From Limnephilus marmoratus (taxonomy: Eukaryota > Arthropoda > Insecta > Trichoptera > Limnephilidae), in NCBI GenBank assembly GCA_917880885.1, contig OU862906.1:58446665-58510664 (forward strand): DNA of 64,000 nt, given 5' to 3'. The notes beneath the pieces were generated by a model that saw only the letters and a program-made list of their open reading frames with translations, did not search any database and was not told where the DNA came from. Below, piece by piece: positions 20,603 through 31,560 of the stretch. The position numbers and the translations under genes were made by a program. Numbering within the stretch: the stretch's first letter is position 1; each line of letters opens with the position of its first letter.

Positions 20603-21081
20603 TTGGTTCAAACATATTATTTATCACTCGCAGAATCAACTTTACGGTATGGACTAACCACTTGGGGACACGCTTACAAAACTAATTTAAACCATCTACA
20701 ATTAGTACAAAATTCTATGGTTAAGTTATTAATTCAAAAACATATTTATTCACAGAGACGAAACATATCATTGTTGTATCGGAATTTAACAATATTACCG
20801 GTGCAGGTCTTATTATGGTACAAAATCTTGATTTAGCATATATGTCGGATTATAAGAGGAAAGTGGAACATAAACATAATACAAGGGTCACAAATAATGA
20901 AGGAATGCTTGTTCCAAAATATAATAAAATCTACGGACCCTGGAATATATAAAGTGCCAAAATTCTATTTTTATTTAACATGTTAGCAATTATTATAATA
21001 AATTGCGATTATACACATTGATTGAGATATATGCTGAAACAATGGTTACTAAATAGAGATAGTTTATATTCATTTATGTGT
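20603..21081 (+). pseudogene. LINE ORF2 C-terminal fragment, upstream piece
   Basis: The frame 20603-20836 reads YLSLAESTLRYGLTTWGHAY, NLNHLQLVQNSMVKLLI and LTILPVQVLLWYK, the region after the RT palm in jockey/CR1-like LINEs. The rest is diverged, with a stop at 20834. A second copy of the downstream part lies at about 54950-55420. The fragment is split by the piggyBac-like insertion at 21082 and continues from 22769. Confidence 0.8.
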
Positions 21082-21574
21082 TTAACACTAGAAAGACCGG
21101 AGCCTTCATTTTGACGGCAGCCCGAAGTAAAGTGACGATATAATGCTTAATAATTATTGTATTGGTGTGATTCTTTTTAACATTTCATGATTTATGGTTT
21201 AACAACTATGGTGAAAAAAACAGGTATGTGTCTTAATTACTTTTTGAGATATATTGACTTATACCTACAAAGACCGCCGCCGTCAATGTGACGGTTTGGG
21301 CCATAATGCTGAGTTCATTTACAACCTTCTTTACCCAAGTTAACAACATACCCATTCCTCCTCGTTTATGATAGTACTATTATGTCTGTTTCTTTATTTC
21401 GGTATCGCGTATTATTCATACTCGATCTGTACGTTTATTGGTCACTGTCACATAATTTATAAAAATACTAAAAAAATATTGCTCTCGCCAAAATTAATTT
21501 TATTGCTTGTTGGAGAAGGACAGAGTATACAAATACCAGAGTTGATCCAGTTGCGTTAGCTTCTGAAAAACTGA

Positions 21575-22000
21575 CAGAATCATTTATTGGATAACAAACA
21601 CGTCTGCCATAGGTCACCCCAAGAGGTTTGCTATGTTTTGTGACTTAGCAGGGGTGCCCGGATTAATGGGCTTAGGTTAATCCGGATCTTGGCGGATGCG
21701 TCTGCCAAACAACTGCGTGGCAGGCCAGATCGGCAGGGAACGGTTGAGGGTAATCTTTTGACCTCGGCAGCAAGACTTTCAGAACATTGCCTTGCACCGC
21801 AGTGGTAGGGACAGATTCATACGTCGGGCACTCTTGAACACACTGAACCCCAGTTTTCCACCCACCCCTCACCTCATTTCCTTCCTAGAACCTATTCTTC
21901 TTCCTTTTCCTACGGGTACCCTCCACACAGCATCCCAAAAGATGACAAATGCCTTGAGGGGTATTATTTTCCTTAGGGCTTTTTTGTGGAGCTAATATAA
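21575..22000 (+). mobile_element. Short retroelement copy A (LINE-tail sharing)
   Basis: Starts TTTATTGGATAACAAACAC and ends with a hairpin tail (CTCCACACAG at 21921-21930 and a TGTGGAG complement near 21985), then an A-rich stretch. The same start and tail occur inverted at 22215-22680 and 52226-52690. The tail matches the 3' end of the jockey/CR1-like LINE at 47202-47280, while the body does not. Three copies with the same 5' end argue for a full SINE-like element mobilised by that LINE. Confidence 0.7.
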
Positions 22001-22214
22001 ACGAAAAAGAAAAGAAACCGGAAAATAAAACTACTGAAAGACGACAGTGCCAAATTAATAAAAAAATATAATAAAAACCAAATAAATGATAGGTGGTAGG
22101 TAATTGTAAGAAACCCGTTTGCGGAGAGTGCATTCGATTTTATAAAAAACGTAACGATTTGATATTGTACAAACATAACACATGCGTGTATTAAAATTGC
22201 AGCATTTTGCACTC

Positions 22215-22680
22215 ACATGTTTTTTTCCAGGAAGCCCCGAGGAAAAAAACCCTCAGGGCCTATGTCATCCTTGGGGATGCTGTGTGAATTTATGTGTGCA
22301 TTAATGTTTTTAGGGAAAGTAAGGAGAGGAAGTTCTCGGAAGAAAAAAAGTGTGAGAGATGAATAGGAAAAATTCGTAAATATATCCAGGAGTGAATGAG
22401 AATGAATCCATCCCTCTCACTGCGGTGCAAGGCGACGGGACGAGAAAGGTCCTGCTGGAGAGGACAAGATAAGCATCTCCCTCAACAAGTGTCTCCCGAC
22501 CCGGTCCGCTACGCAGTAGGTGGGCAAACGCATTCGCCACCAAGGCCCAGACAAGCCTCACCCAATGAACCAGGACACCCCTGCTAAGTCACTAAACGTA
22601 GCGAACCACTTGGAGTGTCCAATGGCAGAGGTGTTGGTTATCCAATAATTGGTTCCCGGGGCAGCGGTACTCATATCCGC
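22215..22680 (-). mobile_element. Short retroelement copy B, inverted relative to copy A
   Basis: Minus-strand copy: its 5' end is CAATTATTGGATAACCAAC (complement near 22642-22665) and its hairpin tail lies near 22225-22300. With copy A it makes a foldback of about 420-bp arms around a roughly 210-bp spacer inside the piggyBac-like element. Confidence 0.7.
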
Positions 22681-22768
22681 CTCCCAATTTGATAAAAGTG
22701 ATCAGCCGTCAAAATGACGGTCGTGGTCTTTATAGGTATGGAGCATTACCCGGTCTTTCTAGTGTTAA

Positions 22769-22920
22769 ATTGTGACAATCTGTACAGTAATAGTAATAAT
22801 GTTATGTACGTATGTTTAAATTGTAATTGAACATTAACATCCTGTTGACATACTGCTTTATTGCGGTTTAACGGGAGTGTACCTATCTTGAAAACCAATA
22901 ACTGAAACAAAATGCTTTAG
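22769..22920 (+). pseudogene. LINE 3' fragment, downstream piece
   Basis: ATTGTGACAATCTGTACAG onward aligns with 55270-55410, where the same sequence is contiguous with the upstream piece. This shows the piggyBac-like element inserted into a pre-existing LINE copy. No coding content. Confidence 0.75.
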
Positions 22921-23593
22921 TGCTTTATGATTCAGTAAATTTATGATAGGCGACTGCTTTATCAGGTAACACGAAGAGCTATATTACATTGTTCCTTTTT
23001 AACTCAATGGGTATAAATGACCCTAGCAACGCCCCACACTTTTAACGGTAAATACACAACCCGAAGTCCCGGAAAAAATGCAATCAATTTTTAAATCCTT
23101 TGTTTTGCTGTAATGATAGGTTTTCGCATTTGTATGACGATAAAATGAAATTATTTACTTTTTCCGCGCCAAAAAATATCAACACTCACTCTGATACGAT
23201 AAGATAATTGAAAGACGTTACATATTTTAAATTAAGTCTAAACAAGTATTCAGCAAATAGAAATAGAATCATTGTTTGTTCAATGATTTATTTGAAAATG
23301 AAACCCCGAAGACGTTATTAAAAACTCGAAAGCTCTGTCCGAAATTTGGAGTATGTAGAATCATCTAGCTAAAAGCTTTTTGGACAGTTAATTTTCCTGT
23401 TGCCAACATTTTCATCCTAAAAATTTTTTTTGATCATAGTTTATCGCGTTGTATGATTTAAATATATAACACAAAAGAATGTGACTTGATTTGACTAAAG
23501 AAAAATTGTTTTATCTGGACTATCTTTAACATTTTATAGCCTTCAGGCCTCTAATTATATCTTTTGATGAACAGACAACAAACATTTTTTTAA

Positions 23594-23617
23594 TGAAACA
23601 TTTCATGAAATGTTTCA
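23594..23617. repeat. Perfect 24-bp palindrome
   Basis: TGAAACATTTCA followed immediately by its complement TGAAATGTTTCA. No spacer; function unknown. Confidence 0.85.
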
Positions 23618-23621
23618 ATTT

Positions 23622-23682
23622 TGAATAGTGGTCTTCCACCAGGGCGATACTGAGAGTATCTCCCACTTTGGAACGTGCCGCA
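23622..23682 (-). repeat. Dispersed short repeat, copy C (inverted)
   Basis: The reverse complement reads AGTATCGCCCTGGTGGAAGA then CCACTATTCAAAATTGAAAC, matching copies A (127-250) and B (4138-4255). Confidence 0.6.
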
Positions 23683-25276
23683 AATATGCCTTGTATTATT
23701 TTAAATGATTAAATTGTAATAATCGCAAATCAATAAAAAAGAATTACTTGCTCTCGACGAAAAAGAATCTTCTTTCTCGACCACGGAGGCCGTCAAGTGT
23801 AGTAAAGTGTGGTAATTCAATAAAAAATAAATATCGTGTTAAGACTTTTTCGCAAACATAAAAAATCCCAGCAGTGGCGGTTAAACAGTAATAATGAATA
23901 TAGCGACAGTAATGAAGTGTTTGTTTGACACTTTACAAAATGAATGACCGCAGTTTGTTCTGACACTTTCACAATGAAAATGGCTTTGTCCGTATTGATA
24001 GCAATCGTTTTTAGCAAATTACTTCACATCACGAATAGAAAATATTTACCATGTCCAAAACACGGATTTTTTTAAAAACAACACAATTTTGTAGATTTTC
24101 GTGTTCGATTCCATAGAATTAACTGTCATTATAATAGAAAATATTTGTAAGGGCCATTAAAAGTCACTTCAACCCACCAACAAATTCGATTCCAGTGGTT
24201 TATAAAAAAATATGAAACAAGATTTATGAAGACACATCTCAAATCGTTGAATAAAATGTAAAAAAATTCCCCTTCTTTTAAAGATTATTTTTGAGTTCTT
24301 CACTAGAAATCTTAAATGGAAATATTTGATGACTTAATTGCTGAATTAATGAACGCCAGAACAAATAACGACCAAAAAAATCAAAAAAGTAAAACAGCTT
24401 CCTGCGTTGGTTGAGTGCTTTAATTAATTCACAAAATATACTTTTGCAAAGTAAGAAAGTAAATCGTATTTCCATAAAAATATTTGAATGCGCTATATTT
24501 ATATTATCACTAGAACAACATTATTAAAAGAGGCTTCATTTTAGAATACTTTTCTCGGAACGAATTACACTTTACATAAAGCTGATGATTACGAAAGCTT
24601 TTTTTTGTCATACGTTATTTTTAAGCTTCGGTAATAAGATATTCCGGATTTCGTCAAATTATTTACCTAGGTACAGATGTCGTTCTCTTTACAATTAAAA
24701 TCAACCCACGAGTCACAAGTGGTATAATAAATTATAATTCAACAAAGGCTTTGCAAAACCTCTAGAGTTTAGTATTTAAAATTTGATGTGAAATATTTTA
24801 ATGGCATAATAACTTTAAAATATTATAATAGACGTATAACATAACATTTATAATCAGCGCGATCGATGATACTTTATAATAGATGAAAGAATTTTCGACA
24901 CGGTAAATAAAACAAATGATATTTAGATACAAACCCAACAGCCAGAAGTTTTGAGAAGAATTTTGAAGTATTTCTTGGAACAATTTAATCTTTAAATAGA
25001 CTGATTGAAAGGTTTTATCAGAAAATTTATTAAATTACTGTTAAAAAAAATCAATTTTAGAAATATACGAACAAAATAAACATTGAAACAATTAAAACTT
25101 AATTCAACTTTAGGACATAAATATTACATCAAAATTCCTCTATTTTCTACACAACAAATGCATAAAAAAAATCTTTTGGTTCATATGGAGCAGATACTTT
25201 GTGATGTGACATTATAATTAAAAATCAAATAATAGCTTCGTAAACACCACTTTTATTTTTTTATATAATTTATGCT

Positions 25277-25309
25277 GACTGGGTTTCGCTACATCCGTAG
25301 CTTCTTCAG
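25277..25309 (-). ncRNA. Hammerhead-ribozyme-like motif H1
   Basis: On the minus strand: CTGAAGA, A, stem II GCTAC-GGAT-GTAGC (perfect 5 bp), GAAA, then CCCAGTC. CTGANGA and GAAA are the invariant core boxes and GTC supplies the cleavage triplet. Stem I is weak: 3 pairs (TGC with GCA) after one mismatch. Confidence 0.5.
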
Positions 25310-25583
25310 GGCAGTAGAGTGATGTGTGTAGAATTAAATACAGCAATCTCCAGTATTTTCAAAAGTGGACTAACAATGCAACTTTGATAAAATGATTTAC
25401 TCTTTTAACTAGAAAAGCAGTAATTTGGAATTAAAACCAGCTCTTTATAATTTTATCACTTTGTGATTATAATTATTAACTTAGGAATGCGTGAGAATTA
25501 CTGCAATGAAGCGTTTTGGTTTTAGTTTTCCCAAGCATTTGGAGATTGCTGCATTTGATTCTACACACCTCTATTATACTAGT

Positions 25584-25616
25584 CTGAAGAAGCTACGGTT
25601 GCAACGAAACCCGGTC
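25584..25616 (+). ncRNA. Hammerhead-ribozyme-like motif H2, degenerate
   Basis: CTGAAGA, A, GCTAC-GGTT-GCAAC, GAAA, CCCGGTC. Both core boxes and GTC remain, but stem II has lost pairs and stem I is poor, so activity is doubtful. Confidence 0.35.
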
Positions 25617-25665
25617 TGCATAAAGTATATAAAAAAAAAAACAAAAGTGGTGTTTACTAAGTTTA

Positions 25666-26104
25666 TTATGAATCATAATAATTTTATTCATAAAGTGATG
25701 AAATGTTTTAATAGTGTTCCCGAAGAAGTAAAAAAAAATAACAGAAATTATTCAAGAAAATTTAAAAATTATTTTTGATAAACTGAACATTCGTAACAAC
25801 TTAAACACAAAGCAGTAATTTCAATTCAAACCATTTAATATTTTTTAATGTAATATTAAAGTTTTATACTTTAGATATTTACGTACATTATACACTTTGT
25901 AAAATTATTTTTTACTCCCACACCAAATTCAAGAGCCAGTTTTCTTCATTTACATAGAAATACAATTTTTACTACTTCTTATGCCATTGTATATATATAT
26001 TTTTTTAAATTTATAAGTATTTTAAATATATTTTTTTAAATAATATATATTTCTTAAAATAATATATATATTTTTTAAATAACAAACCGATCGTCACCAA
26101 TTGC
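25666..26104. other. AT-rich DNA, no gene seen
   Basis: TATATA-rich low-complexity stretch at 25990-26080; nothing else recognised. Confidence 0.55.
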
Positions 26105-26109
26105 ATTAT

Positions 26110-26323
26110 TGTTGTAATCTACTGAGTTAATAAAAAGAAATATAACACTTTAATAACTGGTTTTATTTTAAGATGTACGTATTACATGAAAACAAGAGAA
26201 GAACGCTTGGAGCACAGAGAAAAAAACAAAAGAACTAAAATGGTTGCCACATACAAAATGTTGCCAACCCTTAAACCAACATTATTATTGTTAAAATAAT
26301 GTATTACATTGTATATTTTAACA
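26110..26323 (-). repeat. Copia 3' LTR
   Basis: 214 bp, TG...CA. On the minus strand it follows the polypurine tract GAGCGGGGG (complement at 26324-26332). Confidence 0.95.
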
Positions 26324-26355
26324 CCCCCGCTCAATGTAATACATTCTTACATTAT

Positions 26356-27420
26356 CTAGTAGAGTCCACATTGAGTAATAAATTTAAACAATAGATTTTT
26401 GTTCAATGACTTAGTAAACATATCAGCTATTTGATCCTCAGTCTTAACATACATTAAACATATCTTAGATTCCTTAATTAAATCTTTGACAAAATGATAA
26501 CGTATATCGATATGTTTTAGTCTTTTAATATTATCAGTATTTGCAACCATTATGGCAGACTGGTTATCACAGTACATAGGTACGGGACAAACATTTATAT
26601 TATTAAAGTCTTTTAATAAACTTGACAGCCAACAAGATTCACTAGCCGCCATACTGACTGCAACATACTCTGCTTCGGTTGATGATAAGCTTACGGAACA
26701 CTGTTTCTTAGAACACCACGATATAAGATAATTGGAGAACTTGAAACAGTAGCCAGTGGTAGACTTTCTATCTCGTGTGTCACCACCCCAATCTGCAATC
26801 TGCCCAACAAGTCCATCATCATTACATTTGAAAATCAGCTTATAATCTAGAGTATATTTTACATATCTTAAAATTCTTTTTAAATGAGTCAACAAAACAT
26901 CACTTGCATTATTTTGGTACCTACTTAATATAGATACAGCTACACAAAGATCTGGCCTAGTGCCTAAGACAGCATACATTAAACTTCCAATAATTTTCCT
27001 ACAAGTGTTTTCAATATCCTTGTCAGACTTACATTCTTTAGATTCTAAGATTTTTACATTAAAATTTTGATCAATAGGGGTAGATATTGGTTTGCAATTT
27101 TCCATGTTAAATCTTTTTAATACATTTTCTAAATAAGATTTTTGACATAATTCAGTTACACCGTCTTTCAAATTCTGTTTAACACTGATACCAAGAAAAT
27201 TTGAAATTGGTCCCAAATCTTTCATCTTAAATACATTGTGTAATTTTAATTTAAGATCACTTAATTCCTGTTAATTATTACTAAACATCAAGAGTTCATC
27301 GACATACAATAAAACATAAGTTTGGTTTTCTCCATTACACTAAGTAAACAAACAAGGATCATTCTTTGACTTTACATAGCCTGCTTTACTTATTACATGG
27401 TTAAATTTTTCATTCCAATA
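26356..27420 (-). pseudogene. pol: Copia pol: end of reverse transcriptase and RNase H
   Basis: Below the stop at 27421 the same frame continues with WNEKFNHVISKAGYVKSK, a TAG, then YVLLYVDELLMF and another TAA near 27270, and then runs open as MKDLGPISNFLGI to the end. The YVDD catalytic motif reads YVDE, so the second aspartate is lost. RNase H follows: ISWCSKKQCSVSLSSTEAEY, MYCDNQSAI, HIDIRYHFVKDLI and DIFTK-like ADMFTKSL near the C-terminus at 26356. The open 289-codon frame starts at 27225. Confidence 0.92.
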
Positions 27421-28740
27421 TTAAGGGGATTTTTTTAGCCCATACAATGATTTATTTAGTTTTACAATATTATCACAACCATCATACGCCCCTTCCGGTA
27501 ATTTAATAAACACAATTTCCTTTATATCCCCATATAAAAAGGCCCCAGTGACATCCATCTGATGTATTGATAGTTTTAATTTTGTAGCAACTGAAACAAA
27601 TAATCTAAATGTTGACAATTTGGCAACAGGTGAGTAGATTTCATATAAATCTAATGCATCATTCTGTTCAAAACCTCTGGCAACCAATCTTGCTTTATAT
27701 TGGATAGTATTATCAACTTTCTTTATTTTGAATACCCACTTACTACTAATAATGTTTTGTTTTTGAGGTACAGCGCACACTGTCCAAGTATTATTCGCTT
27801 TGAGTGTATCCAGTTCTTGTTTGACAGCTTCTTCCCACTGACAGGCATCACTCATCTGCATAGCTTCCTTATAGGTGCCTGGTTCTGTCTCTGCAGTGTA
27901 CACATTTTGGCAAGTATAGAATTGTGGTGCCTTTTTGACACGTTTAGTTCGACGAGGAGAAGCTGGCTGTAATGTATTATCACTATCGCGTTCACTGTCT
28001 TCATCACTTGCTTCTTCAGGTTTATATAAGCTGTGCTGCTCATCATCTGACATCTGATTTGTAATGTTTGGATCACTCACAACATCTTCTACTAACTTTT
28101 GCTGGTTATTTTCATTTTCATTGTTGAGTGTTTCTGTTACAGACTCTAGGTTTAAGTTATCGCATTCCTCAAAGACAGGTTTTGTCTCAGTATTCATAAA
28201 GGGCAGCCGGTGTGATCTACCCTGTAAGCAGTCTTGACAATTCTGAAGAGAATTACTTGAGACTTTAATATTATTGCTCTCTAACACGTTTTTCACCTTC
28301 TGTATATTCTGGTGTACAAGTTTATCATGCCTCTCACTCAAGCTTGATTTAACTGTAGTTTCATTTGCAAAGCAATTTATATATTTATAGCGAACATCCA
28401 TAATATACATATTTCCAACACGATTTGCTACCGCACATACTTTATTATTCTTGAAAAACTTGCAAATGTTTTGATCTGTCAACATGACATAACCTTTGTC
28501 TGCCGTACAATTCACAGATAACAAGTTTATTTGTAAGTCTGGCACATACAGTACATTATCTATGGTTGTCTCAACCCACTGGTGTCCATTGAATACCTCT
28601 AGCTCCACTCGTCCGCAGCCAATAACATTTATTTCAGTACCATCACCTATTATCACAGACTTTTGTGACACTTCTGGTGAAAATGTCGAAAACAGATTTT
28701 TATCTTGACACATATGTTGACTAGCACCTGTGTCCACCAA
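27421..28740 (-). pseudogene. pol: Copia protease, integrase N-domain, reverse transcriptase; integrase core absent
   Basis: A 439-codon open frame. Protease: LVDTGASQHMC at the start. Integrase zinc module: H138 and H143, C168 and C171 (CQDCLQGRSHRLPF). The next residues are MNTETKPVFEECDNL and then acidic linker sequence, so the DD35E catalytic core expected here (about 28200) is missing without breaking the frame. Reverse transcriptase begins with WVFKIKKVDNTIQYKARLVA and MDVTGAFLYGDI, and ends in a stop at LYGLKKSP. A mobilisable copy would need an integrase supplied in trans. Confidence 0.92.
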
Positions 28741-29737
28741 CCATTTTGACTGTTGATAAAGTTCTTTAGGTATTTGTTGTACTACAAACGCATTTTTTTC
28801 CTTTCATTTATTATACCAGCACTCATTCTGGTTGTGCCCAATTTTATTGCAATAAAAACATTTTTTAATTACGTTCTTTTCACTATTATTTTTATTATTC
28901 TTACATTCGCTCTGGAAATGTCCTGTTTTCCCACATTTGAAACACTTCCCAGTCTTTATATTTTTGATTAAAAAAGACTGGGAAGTGTTTCAAATGTGGG
29001 AAAACAGGACATTTCCAGAGCGAATGTAAGAATAATAAAAATAATAGTGAAAAGAACGTAATTAAAAAATGTTTTATTGCAATAAAATTGGGCAAAAAAA
29101 AGTGTAAAAAAGCTGACGATGATGAAGTTTGCTGATGTTCATTATTTTTATCCATAAGCCTTTCTTCCTCCATCAATAATCTGGCCACTAAGTTGTCCAA
29201 GGTTTGCTTATCATCAGGGGCAGATTCCCAAGCCGAAACAAAATATTTATATTCTTCTGGCAGCGACATAAGTACTTTAGTTATAACAAATTTCTCAGAA
29301 ATCTCTTCCCCCATTTGCTTTAAATGGTTCTGCATTTCTTGGATTTTTGACAAAAACACAGACATTTCTGTACCTTTTTCGTATTTTTACTGGAAAAATC
29401 GCTGTTGAACAATGTGAATGCTAGTCTCCGTCTTGTGTTCATAAACACTCTGCAACTTTTTCCACATTTCCGCTGAAGTAGAACAGGATATAATGTGCAA
29501 CATAACATTTTCTGTCATCCTTGTGACTATTAAGGTCTGAGCCTTCGCATCATTGTTTTCCCAAAGAATTTTCTGTGCCTGTTCTTCAGGTTTTATACTT
29601 CGGCCTTCAACTACATCGAGCCATCCTTGTCCACGCAAAAGCACTGTAGTCTGGAACTTCCAAACATTCCAGTTTCTCGAACCTTCCAGTTTTAACACGT
29701 TTTGGTTTCCTTCCATCTTGATCACTACACTTAACAA
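28741..29737 (-). pseudogene. gag: Copia gag, broken by an inverted duplication
   Basis: The N-terminal frame (29737-29387) reads LEGSRNWNVWKFQTTVLLRG and MWKKLQSVYEHKTE, a copia-type gag of the UBN2 family. It shifts near 29387 and continues from 29365 (FVITKVLMSLPEEYKYFVSA, LLMEEERLM, SSSSAF). It then runs into an inverted repeat where antisense zinc-knuckle sequence is read. The sense knuckles follow, between 28980 and 28801: CFKCGKTGHFQSEC and CFYCNKIGHNQNEC. A TGA follows at about 28803, before the protease. Confidence 0.9.
28836..29093. repeat. Near-perfect inverted duplication of the gag zinc-knuckle segment
   Basis: Arms 28836-28957 and about 28973-29093 (roughly 121 bp each) are almost identical in inverted orientation around a spacer of about 15 bases. 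Each arm covers CFKCGKTGHFQSEC and flanks. It is too similar to be old. It could reflect template switching during reverse transcription or an assembly artefact. Confidence 0.95.
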
Positions 29738-29892
29738 GATGTTTTTTTTTATTTCTTTTTGCCTTCCTCCTGCAAAAAATGAAGTGATGCACGCGGCGTG
29801 GTGTCAACTTAACCTCAATTCGCCGGTCAATCAATTTGCAGCAGTTATTCACAACTCAGCATGTATTATATTATAAATCAAGGTTTATGTGT

Positions 29893-29906
29893 CTGGGCCC
29901 ATAACC
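29893..29906 (-). promoter_or_regulatory. Copia primer binding site, initiator tRNA anticodon arm type
   Basis: On the minus strand GGTTATGGGCCCAG directly follows the 5' LTR. It is complementary to CUGGGCCCAUAACC of the eukaryotic initiator methionine tRNA anticodon arm, the half-tRNA primer known for Drosophila copia. Confidence 0.85.
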
Positions 29907-30121
29907 TGTTGTAATCTACTGAGTTAATAAAAAGAAATATAACACTTTAATAACTGGTTTTATTTTAAGATGTACGTATTACATGAAAACAAGAGAAGAA
30001 CGCTTGGAGCACAGAGAAAAAAACAAAAGAACTAAAATGGGTTGCCACATACAAAATGTTGCCAACCCTTAAACCAATATTAATATTGTTAAAATAATGT
30101 ATTACATTGTATATTTTAACA
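29907..30121 (-). repeat. Copia 5' LTR
   Basis: 215 bp, nearly identical to 26110-26323. Confidence 0.95.
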
Positions 30122-30126
30122 ATTAT

Positions 30127-31560
30127 AACTAAATTTATTTATTTATTTACGCCCTAGTGGGCTTTTACGAAAATATGTAAGTAATAAGTAATACAGTTGT
30201 GTTAGGCAAGTACATAGTATACAATATATAAATAAGAAAAGAGATAAGATAATAATATATAAGAATAGATAAGATGTGGGAATAGATAAATAAAATAATA
30301 TTAAAATTAATAGTGTGTTGTATGGAAAGCGAAAATGTATAAAGAAATATTAAAAAAAATAAAACTGTGGAGACAGTGACTCCGCGGTGAATAAACGTAC
30401 TTTACTGAAATGTATGATTTTATACATTTCAGTAAAGTTATTATAAAGAATTCATTTTATAACTAATACGGAGTATTTAAACATGTTTACAATATTCCCA
30501 AAATGATGTAGTCTATATGTAGGAGTACGAGCCTCATAGTTTGTTTCAAAATTGTCGCAGAAAAGGTAGCACTTTGCCTCGCAATTCTGGTCGGTACGTA
30601 AAATTTTATTTCAGCGAGAATTTCATGATTGTCAAAGATATGATCCGCCTATCTGACAGCGTAATTAAGTTGAGATGTTTCATCAAAAGGACATAGTTAA
30701 TACTTTGAAATGAAATGTTCAGTTAAAAGTTAATAAATCATAGAAATTTGTGCTGTACTCTTTCTATGTTGTCGGAATGTGTTTTATACAATGGGGACCA
30801 AATAGGTGATTCATACTTTACCTGCCTTTTTACTAAAGAAGTGTACAATGTTTTCAAATATTCTAGTGACTTGAAATCACTTGCTAATCTGTATATGAAA
30901 CCAAGAATTTTTATAGCTCTATTTGTTATTTCATTTACGTTCAGAATAAATGTTAACTTTTCTCAAATATAACACCTATGTCCCTAATCTGAGCAACTGG
31001 TGTCAATTTTACATTATTTAAAGAGTTTTCATAAGTTATATGACTTTGTTATATGACGAATAACTTGGCACTTTTGAATATTAATAAAGAACGAGTTGAT
31101 CACACACCAAAGATATAATTTATCTAAATTAGATTGAAATATATGGCAAGCCTCATACTACGTATCATTTTATATATTTTCATATCATCAGCGAAGAGTA
31201 GGACTTGTACATCTTTAAATACACTAACATTTATAAATTATAAAAAAAATTGGTCCGAGGTGAGATCCTTGGGGAACCCCACTCGTGGCTTCGAAGATGT
31301 AAGATTCTACAGAATTTATTTTAACACAAAGCTTTCTTTTACTAAGATACCTGTTAATCCGGATCAATAATCTTCCTTTAATGCCCAACAGACTAAAATA
31401 ATGTACAATAATACGTCGCCTAACTTTACCAAAGCAAATAATAAATAGTTATTAAAAGAAAAGGCTTCCAACCGTCTATAAACGTTACCACTTTCTTCCG
31501 AGATAAGAGATGTGAATTCAATGTCGGAGATATATATATTTTTTTAACTTTGTGCGATGT
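30127..31560 (-). pseudogene. LINE reverse transcriptase remnant (jockey/CR1-like)
   Basis: On the minus strand, from 31500 downward: a motif-A-like segment (VTFIDGWKPF near 31470), INRYLSKRKLCVKINSVES, motif B TSGVPQGSHLGPIFF (about 31270), motif C LLFADDMKIYKMI (about 31170), then NRAIKILGFIYRLASDFKSL and VKYESPIWSPLYKTHSDNIE near 30760-30960. The 3' end is AAAAGCCCACTAGGGCGTAA followed by a TAAA run at 30127-30146. Frameshifts and stops throughout. A similar C-terminal domain lies at 56172-56990. Confidence 0.85.

Larger units (their letters stand above)
21082..22768. mobile_element. piggyBac-like non-autonomous element with TTAA flanks
   Basis: Outer inverted ends CACTAGAAAGACCGG (21086-21100) and its complement (22750-22764) are flanked by TTAA on both sides (21082-21085, 22765-22768). 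Precise TTAA duplication and a CxCTAGAAAG end are piggyBac hallmarks. Inner inverted repeats are also conserved: TACCTACAAAGACC with a CCGTCA...TGACGG palindrome near 21265-21295 and its inverted counterpart near 22705-22740. No transposase is recognisable; most of the interior is two inverted copies of a short retroelement. The element splits a LINE fragment whose halves match a contiguous copy at 54950-55420. Confidence 0.92.
22921..25225. other. AT-rich DNA, no gene seen
   Basis: No recognisable genes. Contains a 24-bp perfect palindrome and an inverted copy of the dispersed repeat, both listed separately. Confidence 0.55.
25230..25665. repeat. Foldback repeat with hammerhead-like motifs (Penelope-related)
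   Basis: Inverted arms of about 105 bp: left 25230-25345 and right 25550-25665, each with GTAAACACCAC / GTGGTGTTTAC outermost and ATTCTACACAC or its complement inside. Each arm carries a CTGAAGA...GAAAC motif. The arms resemble the foldback at 48410-48908 and the sequence next to the Penelope endonuclease fragment at 58080-58600 (shared AAAGTGGT block after the motif). I infer paired Penelope-type terminal repeats. Confidence 0.7.
26105..30126 (-). mobile_element. Ty1/copia LTR retrotransposon
   Basis: LTRs at 26110-26323 and 29907-30121 differ by only two substitutions and one indel by my count. Flanks ATTAT on both sides (26105-26109, 30122-30126) form a 5-bp target duplication. On the minus strand: primer site, gag, zinc knuckles, protease, integrase N-domain, reverse transcriptase, RNase H, polypurine tract. 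The protease-before-integrase-before-RT order defines copia. Young by LTR identity, yet the coding region has several stops, a missing integrase core and an inverted duplication in gag. Confidence 0.97.

Noticed and set aside
25491..25778. A 95-codon frame across the right foldback arm
   Set aside because: It reads through the hammerhead-like arm and flanking AT-rich DNA; no protein family fits.
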